Of a DNA stretch of 64,000 nucleotides, positions 44,717-54,061 are shown piece after piece. The position numbers and the translations under genes were made by a program. This DNA comes from Chryseolinea sp. H1M3-3. Lineage in GTDB: Bacteria; Bacteroidota; Bacteroidia; Cytophagales; Cyclobacteriaceae. The stretch lies in contig NZ_JARKMY010000014.1 in NCBI RefSeq assembly GCF_029360725.1, forward strand, positions 186,001-250,000. The letters run 5' to 3'. The notes under the pieces are model-generated. The model was not told the DNA's origin. It saw nothing but the letters and a program-made list of their open reading frames with translations, and ran no database searches. Each line of letters begins with the position of its first letter. The stretch's first letter is position 1.

Positions 44717-45927
44717 TAGGGATAGTAGTCAATTTTTAATTTCTCCTTAAAGACTTTTAGATTATTCACAACAGCTTCTTTCGTGCTGCCCTTGATCACA
44801 AGCATTGAATGGCGTGATGCGCAGTTTTCGATAGACTCGACCATATCATTTACGTTATATATCGTTCTGTAGCGCAGCACAAAAGGCAGAGCTTTAACTT
44901 CCTCAACATTAATGTTTCTGATCACCTTTCCCACTTCGAAATCCAAGAAAGTCAACATTGCTGAGTTCTTTAGGAACGTCAATCCTTTATTTTCTACCTC
45001 AAACATGTCCTGACCCAACGATTGATTTAAAAGTATTTCATTCAGATCTATTTCTGTAAGATACGGAACGATAACAGAAGAGGTGTATACACCACCGCCG
45101 CGATTCGTGCATTCAACCAAATAAATTTCTTCATTGTCTGATACAATATACTCACCATGGGTATGGCCATACCGGTAATTAAGGGCCGCGGCAACAGCAT
45201 TGTGATTCTTGAATAATTTCCTATTCAAACTATCTGGAAACTCAGCCGGGTAAATTATTTCCTTAGTTACAGGTTTCAGGCCTGGCTCGTATTTACGAGA
45301 GGCAACGGCCAACGATTGGTGGCCATTTTTAAAACAGAAGCCATCTACGGTAACCAAAGTTCCTTTAATGAACTTTTCACATATCAGATTCCATCCACTG
45401 GAATTATTGATGGCATCATAAAAAGCATTTTCTAGTGCCATCGTGTCATGAATAATTGATACGCCGAAAGTACCGCGGCTATCTACAGGTTTAAGCACCA
45501 CAGGAAAACCCAGCACCTTAGCAGCATCTGCCAGCTCTTGCAAGGTTCTTACTCTAAAAAAGTCAGGTTGCTTAATCCCTAATTTCCTACATTGTTCCCG
45601 CTGCGCAAACTTATCATTTGAAAATATAGCTGATTGTATTTCAGCAAACGGTAGTTTGAGTCTAGCAGCCACCACTGAAGCTGTGAAGAAAGAAAAGTCA
45701 CAATTATCCGTAACCACCGCGTCGATATTGTGGGCTTCAGCAATCTTGATATGAGAAGCGATATCGCGGCTGTTTTTTACGTAACTCACATCCGCTAAGG
45801 CTGCACCCTCAGGATTAAAAGAAGGGTGGGTTATTATTAACTCAAGACCTTTGTCTTTAATTTTTTTAATCAAAGAATACTGCTCCCAGCCTGCACCGAT
45901 GACTAATATTTTTTTCCTAGGTGACAT
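44716..45927 (-). CDS. ATP-grasp domain carboxylate-amine ligase-like protein
   Basis: The 403-aa protein has an N-terminal Rossmann-like domain (ILVIGAGWEQYSLI) and an ATP-grasp core with FPVVLKPVDSRGTFGVS (141-157) and a metal site EIYLVECTNRGGGVYTS. A C-terminal small domain follows (LPFVLRYRTIYNVND). Such enzymes join a carboxylate to an amine or thiol by way of an acyl phosphate. Coupled to the aldolase (TAATG) and overlapping pseI by 11 bases, it could attach an amino acid or hydroxy acid to the sugar amine. Substrates unknown. Confidence 0.87.
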   Translation of the reverse strand: MSPRKKILVIGAGWEQYSLIKKIKDKGLELIITHPSFNPEGAALADVSYVKNSRDIASHIKIAEAHNIDAVVTDNCDFSFFTASVVAARLKLPFAEIQSAIFSNDKFAQREQCRKLGIKQPDFFRVRTLQELADAAKVLGFPVVLKPVDSRGTFGVSIIHDTMALENAFYDAINNSSGWNLICEKFIKGTLVTVDGFCFKNGHQSLAVASRKYEPGLKPVTKEIIYPAEFPDSLNRKLFKNHNAVAAALNYRYGHTHGEYIVSDNEEIYLVECTNRGGGVYTSSVIVPYLTEIDLNEILLNQSLGQDMFEVENKGLTFLKNSAMLTFLDFEVGKVIRNINVEEVKALPFVLRYRTIYNVNDMVESIENCASRHSMLVIKGSTKEAVVNNLKVFKEKLKIDYYP

Positions 45928-46936
45928 CGTTATATAGTATTAATTCATCTTTTTTGATATCCTTCGATGCTTTTTTACCAATCACCAATTCTAACTGTTT
46001 GCAGTTTATACCATCTTTGTTTCTTAAATAACGTATGTGATCGACAGTAATTAACTCATCCTTTTCAATCTGTTTTTGAGCAACTATTCTGTACGTAATA
46101 CCATCCTTAAATTCCTGTTCTTCTGGTTGAATAGTCAATCGGTCATCAGAACTGTTTTTAGCAACCTCTATCGCGCGTATTTCTGTTACTAGTTTTTTGA
46201 GTTCAGGCGGGTCACTAGCAAACGAATTGCTATCTGGCGTATCTAAATTTCTGTCCAGAGTAAAATGTTTTTCAATGACATTTGCACCCAAGCAAACTGC
46301 GGCACAAGCAATGTGCGTTCCGTTTGTATGATCTGAAAAACCTACCGGATGATCGAACATATACTTATAAGTTTGAATCAAACGTAGATTTACCTTTTCA
46401 GGTGGGGTCGGGTAAATACTATTGCAATGCAAAATGATGAATTTGTCGTTAATATGCCTCTTAAAAATGTTGACAGCTTTGATGATTTCGTCATAAGCAG
46501 CAATGCCGGTGGAAAACAGAGTTGGTTTATTCAAGGCGGCCACCTTCTCAACAATTTGAGGAAATGTGCCAATTTGAGCAGAAGCCAGCTTGTAAATAGG
46601 AACATTAACTTCCTCCAACAAATCAACAGCCCGTAAATAAGTCGGAGACGAAAAAAATATGATCCCTCTTTTGTCACAGTACTCTTTTAATAAACCGTGC
46701 CAGTCTTCCGGAAACTCTAGCCGTTTTATAAATGCGGTTGTTTTTGCGTCCGGATACAGATAGAGTTCCTTCAGTTGAATGGATTGAAACTTAATCGCAT
46801 TAGCGCCTGACTCCGCTGCTGCATCTATCGACTCTTTAGCAAGCGTCAAATCCTGTTTGTGGTTTGATCCTATATCAGCAATAATGTAGGTTCGATCTCC
46901 ACCTATTTTAAAACCATTAACAGTTACAATTTTCAT
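45917..46936 (-). CDS. pseI: PseI/NeuB-family nonulosonic acid synthase
   Basis: The 339-aa protein has an N-terminal TIM barrel (YIIADIGSNHKQDLTLAKES, KLASAQIGTFPQIVEKV, HPVGFSDHTNG with His203, VIEKHFTLDRN at 221-230) and a C-terminal SAF antifreeze-like domain (about 280-339, DELITVDHIRYLR). This is the PEP-dependent synthase fold; length and neighbours pseB, C, F, G, H favour PseI over NeuB or LegI. It condenses the altrose derivative with PEP to give pseudaminic acid. It is followed by the ATP-grasp gene with 11 bases overlap. Confidence 0.9.
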   Translation of the reverse strand: MKIVTVNGFKIGGDRTYIIADIGSNHKQDLTLAKESIDAAAESGANAIKFQSIQLKELYLYPDAKTTAFIKRLEFPEDWHGLLKEYCDKRGIIFFSSPTYLRAVDLLEEVNVPIYKLASAQIGTFPQIVEKVAALNKPTLFSTGIAAYDEIIKAVNIFKRHINDKFIILHCNSIYPTPPEKVNLRLIQTYKYMFDHPVGFSDHTNGTHIACAAVCLGANVIEKHFTLDRNLDTPDSNSFASDPPELKKLVTEIRAIEVAKNSSDDRLTIQPEEQEFKDGITYRIVAQKQIEKDELITVDHIRYLRNKDGINCKQLELVIGKKASKDIKKDELILYNDVT

Positions 46937-47043
46937 TTTTAGTTTAAAAATGAGTTAAAAGATTTAGGATCGCTTAAGTGATTAAACAATCTACAATACA
47001 TGTTTAAAAATAATTTCCCGATCACTGGCCAAACACTGCAGGT

Positions 47044-47661
47044 TTATTTCCCCAAAAGGAACCATGTAATATCGTCTTGCGGAAAAGCTACATCTCCCTT
47101 ATAAACAAATCCATAATCCATTAATTTAAAGTCTGAGTATGTTCTAAGAAATTCCCCTGCAAAATCTCTTTTGAATAATCGATCGATGTGGCCCCTGTAG
47201 TTAATAGTAACCGGTGATGGATTGTAATATTCGCATATCAAAATATATTTATTTGAGGCAGTATATAATTTTTCATAAATAACACCAAGCATTTGTGGAT
47301 TGATATGAATCAATACTCCCTTGATTAGAACTACGTCATATCTATTTGAACTTCCGTAATCAAAGATTGACATATTTGAAACATTCTCACGACCTATTGT
47401 ATCTTGAAGTATTTTCGATGCATTCTGATTAATCTCAACGCCATGAAGCTTGATGTTTGGATAAAGGAGTTTAATCGCCTTAAGGTTAATGCCGACGTTC
47501 GCACCGAATTCAATCAGCGAATTTGGCTTGCCGGTTTGCTTTAACGCCCTACTAAAAAAATTAAGATTGGATGCTAAATTTTCTGCACTACTGTTTCGGA
47601 AAATGTATTCATTTCCGAATTCGCCAGCCCAAAATTCTTCCTGTTCGGTTTGATAGTTCAT
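47044..47661 (-). CDS. Pseudaminic acid biosynthesis-associated methyltransferase
   Basis: The 205-aa protein begins MNYQTEQEEFWAGEFGNEYI, has SLIEFGANVGINLKAIKLLY as the SAM site, and DVVLIKGVLIHINPQMLGVI. This matches the small methylase family known from many pse clusters (TIGR03587 type). Its exact target is not established; methylation of the nonulosonic acid or a precursor is assumed. It is separated from pseI by 107 bp and from the gene at 47745 by 83 bp, so it may be less tightly coupled than the rest. Confidence 0.85.
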   Translation of the reverse strand: MNYQTEQEEFWAGEFGNEYIFRNSSAENLASNLNFFSRALKQTGKPNSLIEFGANVGINLKAIKLLYPNIKLHGVEINQNASKILQDTIGRENVSNMSIFDYGSSNRYDVVLIKGVLIHINPQMLGVIYEKLYTASNKYILICEYYNPSPVTINYRGHIDRLFKRDFAGEFLRTYSDFKLMDYGFVYKGDVAFPQDDITWFLLGK

Positions 47662-47744
47662 TTTTTTATTTACTCAATTTATCGATAAAACCTATTATGC
47701 GATTCATTCTTATCCAGATGAAACCGTTTCTTTGAATTGATTAA

Positions 47745-48821
47745 TCAAATCTTTCCGACTATCCACCAAATAGGCAAATATTGCCCAGGGGATCCATATC
47801 CGATCTTTTTCCTTTCGGGTAGTTGTTCAAATTCATAGTAAAAACTGCCTGATTTCATATTCTGAATCCAGTTTTCAACATCCTTGTAAATTCCCGTGTC
47901 CCTGTAAGTGCGTGTATTTGTATACAAGTCGTAAAATTTCATTGCGATAGCCACCCCGGCGGCGCTCCTTAAGTGTGCTTCGTCTTTTACAATCCCCCTT
48001 AACCCATCCCTATGTCCATATGCACCTTTGAGTTCTTTTATCCTGAATGTTTCGTTATACACTAGATGATTATCAATTCTAGGTTTTATAACATTCTTAA
48101 TATAATCTTCCGATGTATGTTGAACCAAATTCGCCGCATGAAGACCATATACCAACGGCATTGTTTGGTCATCGTAACTCTCGAAAGTGTCCTTTATGAA
48201 CCTCAGCAAATATGGAAGAATCTCATCTATGATTTCAGGCGAATGGTCTCTCCAAGCCAAAATACCTATGAAAGAAAATAAATGATAACTTCGCGGATTT
48301 GAACGCAAAGCCATTAATTTATTGTTTTCCTTTTCCAGAAATGAACCGTACTTAACATCCCAATGATTCATGAGATATTCAAACGCCTTATCCCCAATAT
48401 CTGAATAACTTTTATCACCAGTGATTTTTTGATAATCTGCAATTGTTTTGAGCACTGCCACTGTGGGGGGTAAATCCTCTATTTCGGCTGTTAACTTTCT
48501 AACTTCATCTGTGGTTTTGAAACCTACCCCATCTTTCCCAAGCTCTAATCCCCACCCACCACTTTTCTTTTGAATTTTTCGAAGCTCATCTAATATAGAT
48601 TTTACAGCACCAATAAAAATTTCATCTCTTTTGATTTCATACGCACTGTGAAGAGCATAAGACGATTCCGCCAAATATAATAAGCCCTCCGGTCCCCATG
48701 TCTCGTCAACAGTATACCGTCCAGTTTCAATAAAGTTTTTCGCTAAGAAATTTGCTGCTCGTAGCGCGTCCTCAAGTTTATCCTCGTCCACACGATATTT
48801 TAGGTTGTCTTGTATAATCAT
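47745..48821 (-). CDS. Unrecognised alpha/alpha-toroid-like protein in the pse module
   Basis: The 358-aa protein has no motif I can assign. It is rich in helical pairs with recurring aromatic-Gly turns: ETGRYTVDETWGPEGLLYLAE, KKSGGWGLELGKDG, KYGSFLEKE and MPLVYGLHAANLV (first quoted as TVDETWGPEG). This suggests an (alpha/alpha)6 barrel like terpenoid cyclase-fold or glycoside hydrolase/epimerase proteins. The C-terminus ends GYGSPGQYLPIWWIVG. It is coupled to pseF through an ATGA overlap, so a role in nonulosonic acid processing is likely. No signal peptide is seen. Confidence 0.7.
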   Translation of the reverse strand: MIIQDNLKYRVDEDKLEDALRAANFLAKNFIETGRYTVDETWGPEGLLYLAESSYALHSAYEIKRDEIFIGAVKSILDELRKIQKKSGGWGLELGKDGVGFKTTDEVRKLTAEIEDLPPTVAVLKTIADYQKITGDKSYSDIGDKAFEYLMNHWDVKYGSFLEKENNKLMALRSNPRSYHLFSFIGILAWRDHSPEIIDEILPYLLRFIKDTFESYDDQTMPLVYGLHAANLVQHTSEDYIKNVIKPRIDNHLVYNETFRIKELKGAYGHRDGLRGIVKDEAHLRSAAGVAIAMKFYDLYTNTRTYRDTGIYKDVENWIQNMKSGSFYYEFEQLPERKKIGYGSPGQYLPIWWIVGKI

Positions 48822-49522
48822 TTTTCTATATTGTTTGAATAACTGAATTTCACTTCAGCTAAATGCCAGTCATCCAAATTGTCTATGTCCTGCACTTCAT
48901 AGTCAGGCAGCAAGATTGCACCTTTTGAAACCCCGAAAGTGTTTTTATTCTCAAGAGCTAAAAAATCGTTAATTCTAAACCAATAGAATTGACCAGCATC
49001 ATAATATGATATGGGTAAATCTTGCGAACGGATTTTCTCGTGTTCAGGGAAATTCATTTCAACCCTTCCTACTTCATTCATTTTGTATGATCGCCAGATA
49101 GGAGAACTATAACGTCCTACAGGAAAGACGACATCAAAGTTGGATTCAATCAAAAGTTTATAGCCCTCAGTCAAACGATTTTTACTAATTAATGGTGCTG
49201 TCGCATAAATACAACAGCAATTATCAAATACCTGACCTATTTTCTCATATTGTCTCAGTACTTCAAAAACCACATCTCCTGACCCAGCAAAATCATCTGC
49301 ATTTTTTTCACTTCTAAAGAATGGAACCTTTGCACCATACATAATGCTAATTTCAGCTATATCTTTATCTTCGGTTGATACCATTACTTCTGAAAACAAA
49401 TTTGAATTCAATGCAGCTTCAATGGAATAAGCAATTACTGGTTTTCCTTGAAACTCCTTAATATTTTTTCGCGGTATTCGTTTACTTCCTCCTCTTGCCG
49501 GAATAATCCCAAGATTCTTCAT
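48818..49522 (-). CDS. pseF: PseF: CMP-pseudaminic acid cytidylyltransferase
   Basis: The 234-aa protein has the CMP-sugar synthetase N-terminus GIIPARGGSKRIPRKNIK (5-22), the acceptor region IAYSIEAALNSNLFSEVMV and the metal/CTP site VMVSTEDKDIAEI. YDAGQFYWFRINDFL is a motif seen in PseF. It activates pseudaminic acid with CTP to CMP-Pse. It overlaps the toroid-like gene by ATGA and lies 8 bases after pseC. Confidence 0.92.
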   Translation of the reverse strand: MKNLGIIPARGGSKRIPRKNIKEFQGKPVIAYSIEAALNSNLFSEVMVSTEDKDIAEISIMYGAKVPFFRSEKNADDFAGSGDVVFEVLRQYEKIGQVFDNCCCIYATAPLISKNRLTEGYKLLIESNFDVVFPVGRYSSPIWRSYKMNEVGRVEMNFPEHEKIRSQDLPISYYDAGQFYWFRINDFLALENKNTFGVSKGAILLPDYEVQDIDNLDDWHLAEVKFSYSNNIEK

Positions 49523-49530
49523 TTTAAAAA

Positions 49531-50733
49531 CTAATATTTTCCAAAATACGAAGTGATAGATTTAATTACATATTCCTGCTCCTCATCAGTCAACGTTGGA
49601 TACATGGGCAGACTTAAGCATTTTGTATAATATGCCTCTGCATAAGGAAGGTCCCCAACCTTCCAGCCCAACTCCCTATAATACGGCATGAGGTGCGTTG
49701 GAATATAATGTACCTGCGGGAAGATCTTATCCTTGCGAAGGTGATTATACAATCCAAGACGGTCTGGCACCTGGATGACATATAGATGGTAAGCATGGCC
49801 TGTGTTTCCTTCTAGCTCGTTAAGCTGAGAATGAATTAAGGAGTGGCTTTTGAAGGCTTCATCATATGTCTTTGCAATGGCCCGTCTTCTTTTCAGGCCT
49901 TCATCCGCACGCTTAAGCTGACTTAATCCCAACGCGGCTTGAAAATCAGTCATCCTGTAGTTATAACCTAAAGTCTGCATTTCCATATACCAACCAGGAT
50001 AACTTGTGGCCAAGTGGTCCGATGCAGCGAATGCTTTGCTGTTACTAAACCGTCCAATATCTCGTGTAATTCCATGGGTACGAAGAGTCAATAATTTTTC
50101 ATACAAAATTCTGCTGTTGGTAGTAATCATTCCTCCCTCTCCTGCTGCAATGTGTTTCACAGGATGGAAAGAGAAAATTGAAAGATCAGCGAATTTTCCA
50201 TTACCACAGTGCTGCTTTTCACCAGATTGATCCACAAAGAAGCCCCCGGGTGCATGACAGGCATCTTCAATGATCCAGAGACCAAATTCGTCAGCCAATT
50301 TTTTGATCGCTTCCAGGTCTACCGCTAGTCCACCAAAATCGACGGGCACTATTCCAGCATAGGTTCCCTTTGGTACTGCTTCTAAAATCGCCTTTACTTT
50401 TCTGATATCCAGCAAATAAGATTCCGGATCAATATCACAAAAGGTCACTTCTCCACCACAATAGCGGATACAATTTGCGGAAGCAGCAAAGGTAATTGGG
50501 GTTGTGATCGCCTTCTGCCCTGGCTTCACACCTAATGCGAGTGTAGAAAGATGGAGCGCTGCTGTGCCATTTGATACGGCAACTGCATACTGGCAACCGA
50601 TATACTTGGAAAACGCATCTTCAAATTCTTTTATCTTAGGGCCCTGAGTTAGATACTCTGATTGTAAGGTTTCAACTACGGCCTGAATATCTTCAGGGGT
50701 AATAAATTGTTTGCCGTATGGGATAGGTGTCAT
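49531..50733 (-). CDS. pseC: PseC: UDP-4-amino-4,6-dideoxy-AltNAc transaminase
   Basis: The 400-aa DegT-family enzyme starts IPYGKQFITPEDIQAVVETL, typical of PseC. It has AVSNGTAALHLSTLALG, IIEDACHAPGG (Asp157), and the PLP lysine in FSFHPVKHIAAGEGG (K193). It transfers an amino group from glutamate to the 4-keto sugar made by PseB. It is 3 bp from pseB. It is clearly different from the PglE-like DegT enzyme at 10894-12024, which has NGNK instead of HPVK. Confidence 0.93.
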   Translation of the reverse strand: MTPIPYGKQFITPEDIQAVVETLQSEYLTQGPKIKEFEDAFSKYIGCQYAVAVSNGTAALHLSTLALGVKPGQKAITTPITFAASANCIRYCGGEVTFCDIDPESYLLDIRKVKAILEAVPKGTYAGIVPVDFGGLAVDLEAIKKLADEFGLWIIEDACHAPGGFFVDQSGEKQHCGNGKFADLSIFSFHPVKHIAAGEGGMITTNSRILYEKLLTLRTHGITRDIGRFSNSKAFAASDHLATSYPGWYMEMQTLGYNYRMTDFQAALGLSQLKRADEGLKRRRAIAKTYDEAFKSHSLIHSQLNELEGNTGHAYHLYVIQVPDRLGLYNHLRKDKIFPQVHYIPTHLMPYYRELGWKVGDLPYAEAYYTKCLSLPMYPTLTDEEQEYVIKSITSYFGKY

Positions 50734-50736
50734 AAA

Positions 50737-51741
50737 TTAAAACGTTGGATCAACATGTTCCTTGATAAGTTTTCTTAATTCATCAACCCCTACCCAGTCG
50801 GAATTTTCCCCGGAACTGTAATGAAATCCGAAAGGAACTTTAACAGCCTTAAAATGATTAATAAAATCTTCAAGCTTCCAACGAGGATTAGAAGGGAGGA
50901 TTGCGTAATAACGCCCCAAATCATAAGTGTAAAAAGAATCAGAGGAGGTAATCATTTCTTCATGAATCTTCTCGCCTGGCCGCATTCCAACAATAACTTT
51001 TTTACATTCTGGTCCTATTGCCTCAGCAACGTCCATAATCCTATAAGAAGGGATTTTCGGAACAAATATTTCGCCACCCCAAGCATGTTCTAGTGCGTGA
51101 AGCACCATGTCTACGCCGCCCTGCAGTGTAATGTTAAAGCGCGTCATCGTGTCGTCAGTAATCGGCAATATGCCCCCAGTCCTTTTATTAATAAAAAAAG
51201 GTATGACCGAACCGTTAGACCCCATTACGTTACCGTATCGTACAACGGAAAACTGAATTGGATTTGCACCACGAATATTGTTAGCTGCAACAAAAAGCTT
51301 ATCAGAAGCGAGCTTTGTTGCTCCATACAAATTCACGGGGGCTGCTGCCTTATCTGTCGATAAAGAAACCACACGTTTGACCTCTGTTTCAAGGCAAGCG
51401 TTAATAATGTTTTCTGCACCAAGAATATTTGTCTTAACACATTCCATCGGATTATATTCTGCAATGTGTACATGCTTCATAGCCGCCGCATGAATAACGT
51501 AATCAATATTTTTCAGCGCACGCTTAACGCGATCAAAATCTCGGACATCACCAATGAAAAACCGGACATTAGGGTATTGATCTGATGGGTACTCTTGCGC
51601 CATGTGAAATTGTTTTTGCTCATCACGCGAAAAAATGACCAATCGTTTTATTTGAGGCCACCGACTTAGTAAAGCTTTTGTTAATGCCTTCCCCAAGGAC
51701 CCTGTACCACCTGTAATTAATATAGATTTATTGCTTAACAT
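50737..51741 (-). CDS. pseB: PseB: UDP-GlcNAc 4,6-dehydratase (inverting)
   Basis: The 334-aa short soluble SDR has SILITGGTGSLGKAL (NAD motif G11-G17) and VVSLSTDKAAAPVNLYGATK with the intact YxxxK (Y139, K143). HAAAMKHVHIAEYNP and RYGNVMGSNGSVIPFF are also conserved. The intact Tyr and small size separate it from the membrane WbpM-type enzyme at 4010-5911. It makes UDP-2-acetamido-2,6-dideoxy-arabino-hexos-4-ulose. The start is taken at ATG 51741, one base after the upstream stop; an upstream in-frame codon at 51771 lies in the ATPase gene. Confidence 0.94.
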   Translation of the reverse strand: MLSNKSILITGGTGSLGKALTKALLSRWPQIKRLVIFSRDEQKQFHMAQEYPSDQYPNVRFFIGDVRDFDRVKRALKNIDYVIHAAAMKHVHIAEYNPMECVKTNILGAENIINACLETEVKRVVSLSTDKAAAPVNLYGATKLASDKLFVAANNIRGANPIQFSVVRYGNVMGSNGSVIPFFINKRTGGILPITDDTMTRFNITLQGGVDMVLHALEHAWGGEIFVPKIPSYRIMDVAEAIGPECKKVIVGMRPGEKIHEEMITSSDSFYTYDLGRYYAILPSNPRWKLEDFINHFKAVKVPFGFHYSSGENSDWVGVDELRKLIKEHVDPTF

Positions 51742-51742
51742 T

Positions 51743-53026
51743 TTACAGTTTAAAATCTTTTTTCCATTCAATGATCATATTACTATGGGCCTTTCTTTGT
51801 TGCCCTCTTCTGGTCGTACTATCGTATACTTCAAAACTTAAAATATCTCTTGGGCTATCCAAGTTATGTCCTTTTGAAGAAAAATGACTTGTAAAATTTA
51901 GGTACACGTTGAACTTTCCCTTTGGCAAAACACGATTAGGAATTGTTAAATAAAGCACATGCAGGCCGATGTCTAAATCATCCAAAATATTAGGCAGAAA
52001 ATCATACGTATCGCTTTCTATGTAAAATTCTTCCAACTCGTTTTTAATAACAAAATAACCCTGAATTCCAGGGAGCATTTCGTTTTTGGCACATGTCAAT
52101 CGGATTATAATATCTTCATCTGCGTTGAATAGGTTTTTGTTTTTTAGATCTCTACCTAAAACCTCCGCTTCAATTACTTCTATTGCGTTTTTTTGTATCT
52201 CCTTCTTTTTATAACAGGATGTTAAATCGGAATTTACATTCTGCGAATTATATTTATGAATTGCTTCCTCCACCCCACCCTGAAACATTATTGCCCCGTT
52301 TTTCATATAAAATCCTTTTGTACAAAGTTGTCGAATCGACGCCATATTGTGACTAACAAATAAAACTGTTCGTCCCTCTTTATGACTAACCTCTTTCATT
52401 CGCCCTAACGCCTTTCGCTGAAATTCTGTATCCCCAACAGCCAGGACCTCGTCAACAATCAATACTTCAGGATCTAAATGTGCCGCTACCCCAAATGCTA
52501 ATCGAACATACATGCCACTGCTATATCGTTTCACAGGTGTGTCGATATATTTTTCGACACCGGAAAAATCTAAAATCTCATCAAATTTCCTTTTAATCTC
52601 AGCTCTTGTCATACCCAAAATAGCTCCATTCAAAAATACATTTTCTCGACCAGAAAGCTCTGGATGAAATCCTGTACCAACCTCCAATAAGCTAGCAATA
52701 CGACCTTTGATTTTAATGTTACCTGTAGTAGGCAATGTCGTCCTGCTTAACAGTTTTAACAGCGTACTTTTACCTGCTCCATTATTTCCGATGATCCCAA
52801 TAACGTCCCCTTGTTGTACATCAAAAGAAATGTCCTTAAGTGCCCAAACATATTCACTTGTACTTCTCATGGTCCTATCATTGACTTCACCTATTTTCAG
52901 ATAGGGGTTTTCCTTGCCTCTGATTGCATGCCACCACCGATTCAGATCATGTGTAAACGAACCGGTGCCAATTTTGCCAAGTCTATATTGCTTTGACACA
53001 TCCTCAACTCTTATCACGGTATTCAT
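51743..53026 (-). CDS. ABC transporter ATPase for polysaccharide export, Wzt-like with C-terminal domain
   Basis: The 427-aa protein has an ABC ATPase domain (1 to about 250): Walker A GNNGAGKST (80-88), signature YSSGMYVRLAFG (168-179), and Walker B VLIVDEVLAVGD (188-199). A C-terminal domain of about 150 residues follows (GIQGYFVIKNELEEF, LHVLYLTIPNRVLPKGKF), like the Wzt-C carbohydrate-binding domain that recognises the chain-end modification. It pairs with the permease at 53070-53942, 43 bp upstream, and powers export of lipid-linked glycan across the inner membrane. Confidence 0.93.
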   Translation of the reverse strand: MNTVIRVEDVSKQYRLGKIGTGSFTHDLNRWWHAIRGKENPYLKIGEVNDRTMRSTSEYVWALKDISFDVQQGDVIGIIGNNGAGKSTLLKLLSRTTLPTTGNIKIKGRIASLLEVGTGFHPELSGRENVFLNGAILGMTRAEIKRKFDEILDFSGVEKYIDTPVKRYSSGMYVRLAFGVAAHLDPEVLIVDEVLAVGDTEFQRKALGRMKEVSHKEGRTVLFVSHNMASIRQLCTKGFYMKNGAIMFQGGVEEAIHKYNSQNVNSDLTSCYKKKEIQKNAIEVIEAEVLGRDLKNKNLFNADEDIIIRLTCAKNEMLPGIQGYFVIKNELEEFYIESDTYDFLPNILDDLDIGLHVLYLTIPNRVLPKGKFNVYLNFTSHFSSKGHNLDSPRDILSFEVYDSTTRRGQQRKAHSNMIIEWKKDFKL

Positions 53027-53069
53027 GGAACTAAATTTTAAAAGTCTTATTACTCTATCTCGTTACCAA

Positions 53070-53942
53070 CTATACAGTGTCCATAAATTTTTTTTCAACC
53101 CTATTGAATAGTATTATTCCAATGAATAAGAGAACAATCATAAAGCCAGCACTATACAGTAAATCCATTGGATTAAACAATCCCTTACCAAATAGAACAT
53201 ATCGAAAAGCTTCTACGACCGCGGTGAGGGGATTCAATTTTATTATACTCCCATAAGAAGTACCTTCCAAATACGTCATAGGATAAGCTATCGGTGTTGC
53301 GTACATACCTAGTTGTATTGCGAAAGCCAGAAGCACAGAAAAATCACGGTATTTGGTGGTCAGTGAAGAAATAACGATACCCAACCCTAGGGCTATGCCT
53401 GCCATTAGCAGGATAAGTATTGGGATGGTAAGCCATTTAAAAGTGATTTGCATAGGGAATCCATGGAAATGAAACCAAATCATCATGCTAAGTAATAGTA
53501 GAAACTGAATTCCAAATCGAATCATGTTAGAGATAATCACCGATAATGGCATGATTAGCCGCGGAAAATAAACTTTCCCAAATATGTTTGCGTTAGTGAG
53601 GAAAGTATTTGACGTACTGGTTAAGCAAAGTGAAAAATAATTCCAGACAGTAATGCCTGACATGTAGAACACCACAGGATTTATTCCGTCAGTCGGAATC
53701 TTCGCAATATTTGAGAATATTAAAAGGAACATCAACGTGGTTAGGATTGGTTGTATTAAATGCCAAACCGGACCGAGTATGGTTTGTTTATATTGTGCAA
53801 TGAAGTCTCTTTTTACAAAAAGTAACATTAAGTCCTTATAACGCCAGATCTCGGCAAAATTAAGGTCCAACAAGTGTGGCTTTGGTTTTATTTCCAAATC
53901 CCAATTTCCCTCAGAAGATCGCTCAAAAGTCTTTTCTTTCAT
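53070..53942 (-). CDS. ABC-2 type permease for polysaccharide export, Wzm/TagG-like
   Basis: The 290-aa protein has six predicted membrane helices and the ABC-2 N-terminal interface helix RYKDLMLLFVKRDFIAQYK, then ILGPVWHLIQPILTTLMFLL. Its C-terminal half has ATPIAYPMTYLEG and NPLTAVVEAFRYVLFG, typical of Wzm/RfbA permeases. It is the membrane partner of the Wzt-like ATPase directly downstream. Because Wzt-C dependent systems export complete chains, the glycan is likely to be terminated with a specific modification. Confidence 0.93.
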   Translation of the reverse strand: MKEKTFERSSEGNWDLEIKPKPHLLDLNFAEIWRYKDLMLLFVKRDFIAQYKQTILGPVWHLIQPILTTLMFLLIFSNIAKIPTDGINPVVFYMSGITVWNYFSLCLTSTSNTFLTNANIFGKVYFPRLIMPLSVIISNMIRFGIQFLLLLSMMIWFHFHGFPMQITFKWLTIPILILLMAGIALGLGIVISSLTTKYRDFSVLLAFAIQLGMYATPIAYPMTYLEGTSYGSIIKLNPLTAVVEAFRYVLFGKGLFNPMDLLYSAGFMIVLLFIGIILFNRVEKKFMDTV

Positions 53943-54061
53943 CTATACTTGTTAAAGAAACATCCGTGAATATTTTTCTACTTTATAATTTGCTGCACGC
54001 CTAAGTAGTTGCCTAACAATACCGTGGTAAGGCCGCCAACTCATTGACCATGGCACTCATG

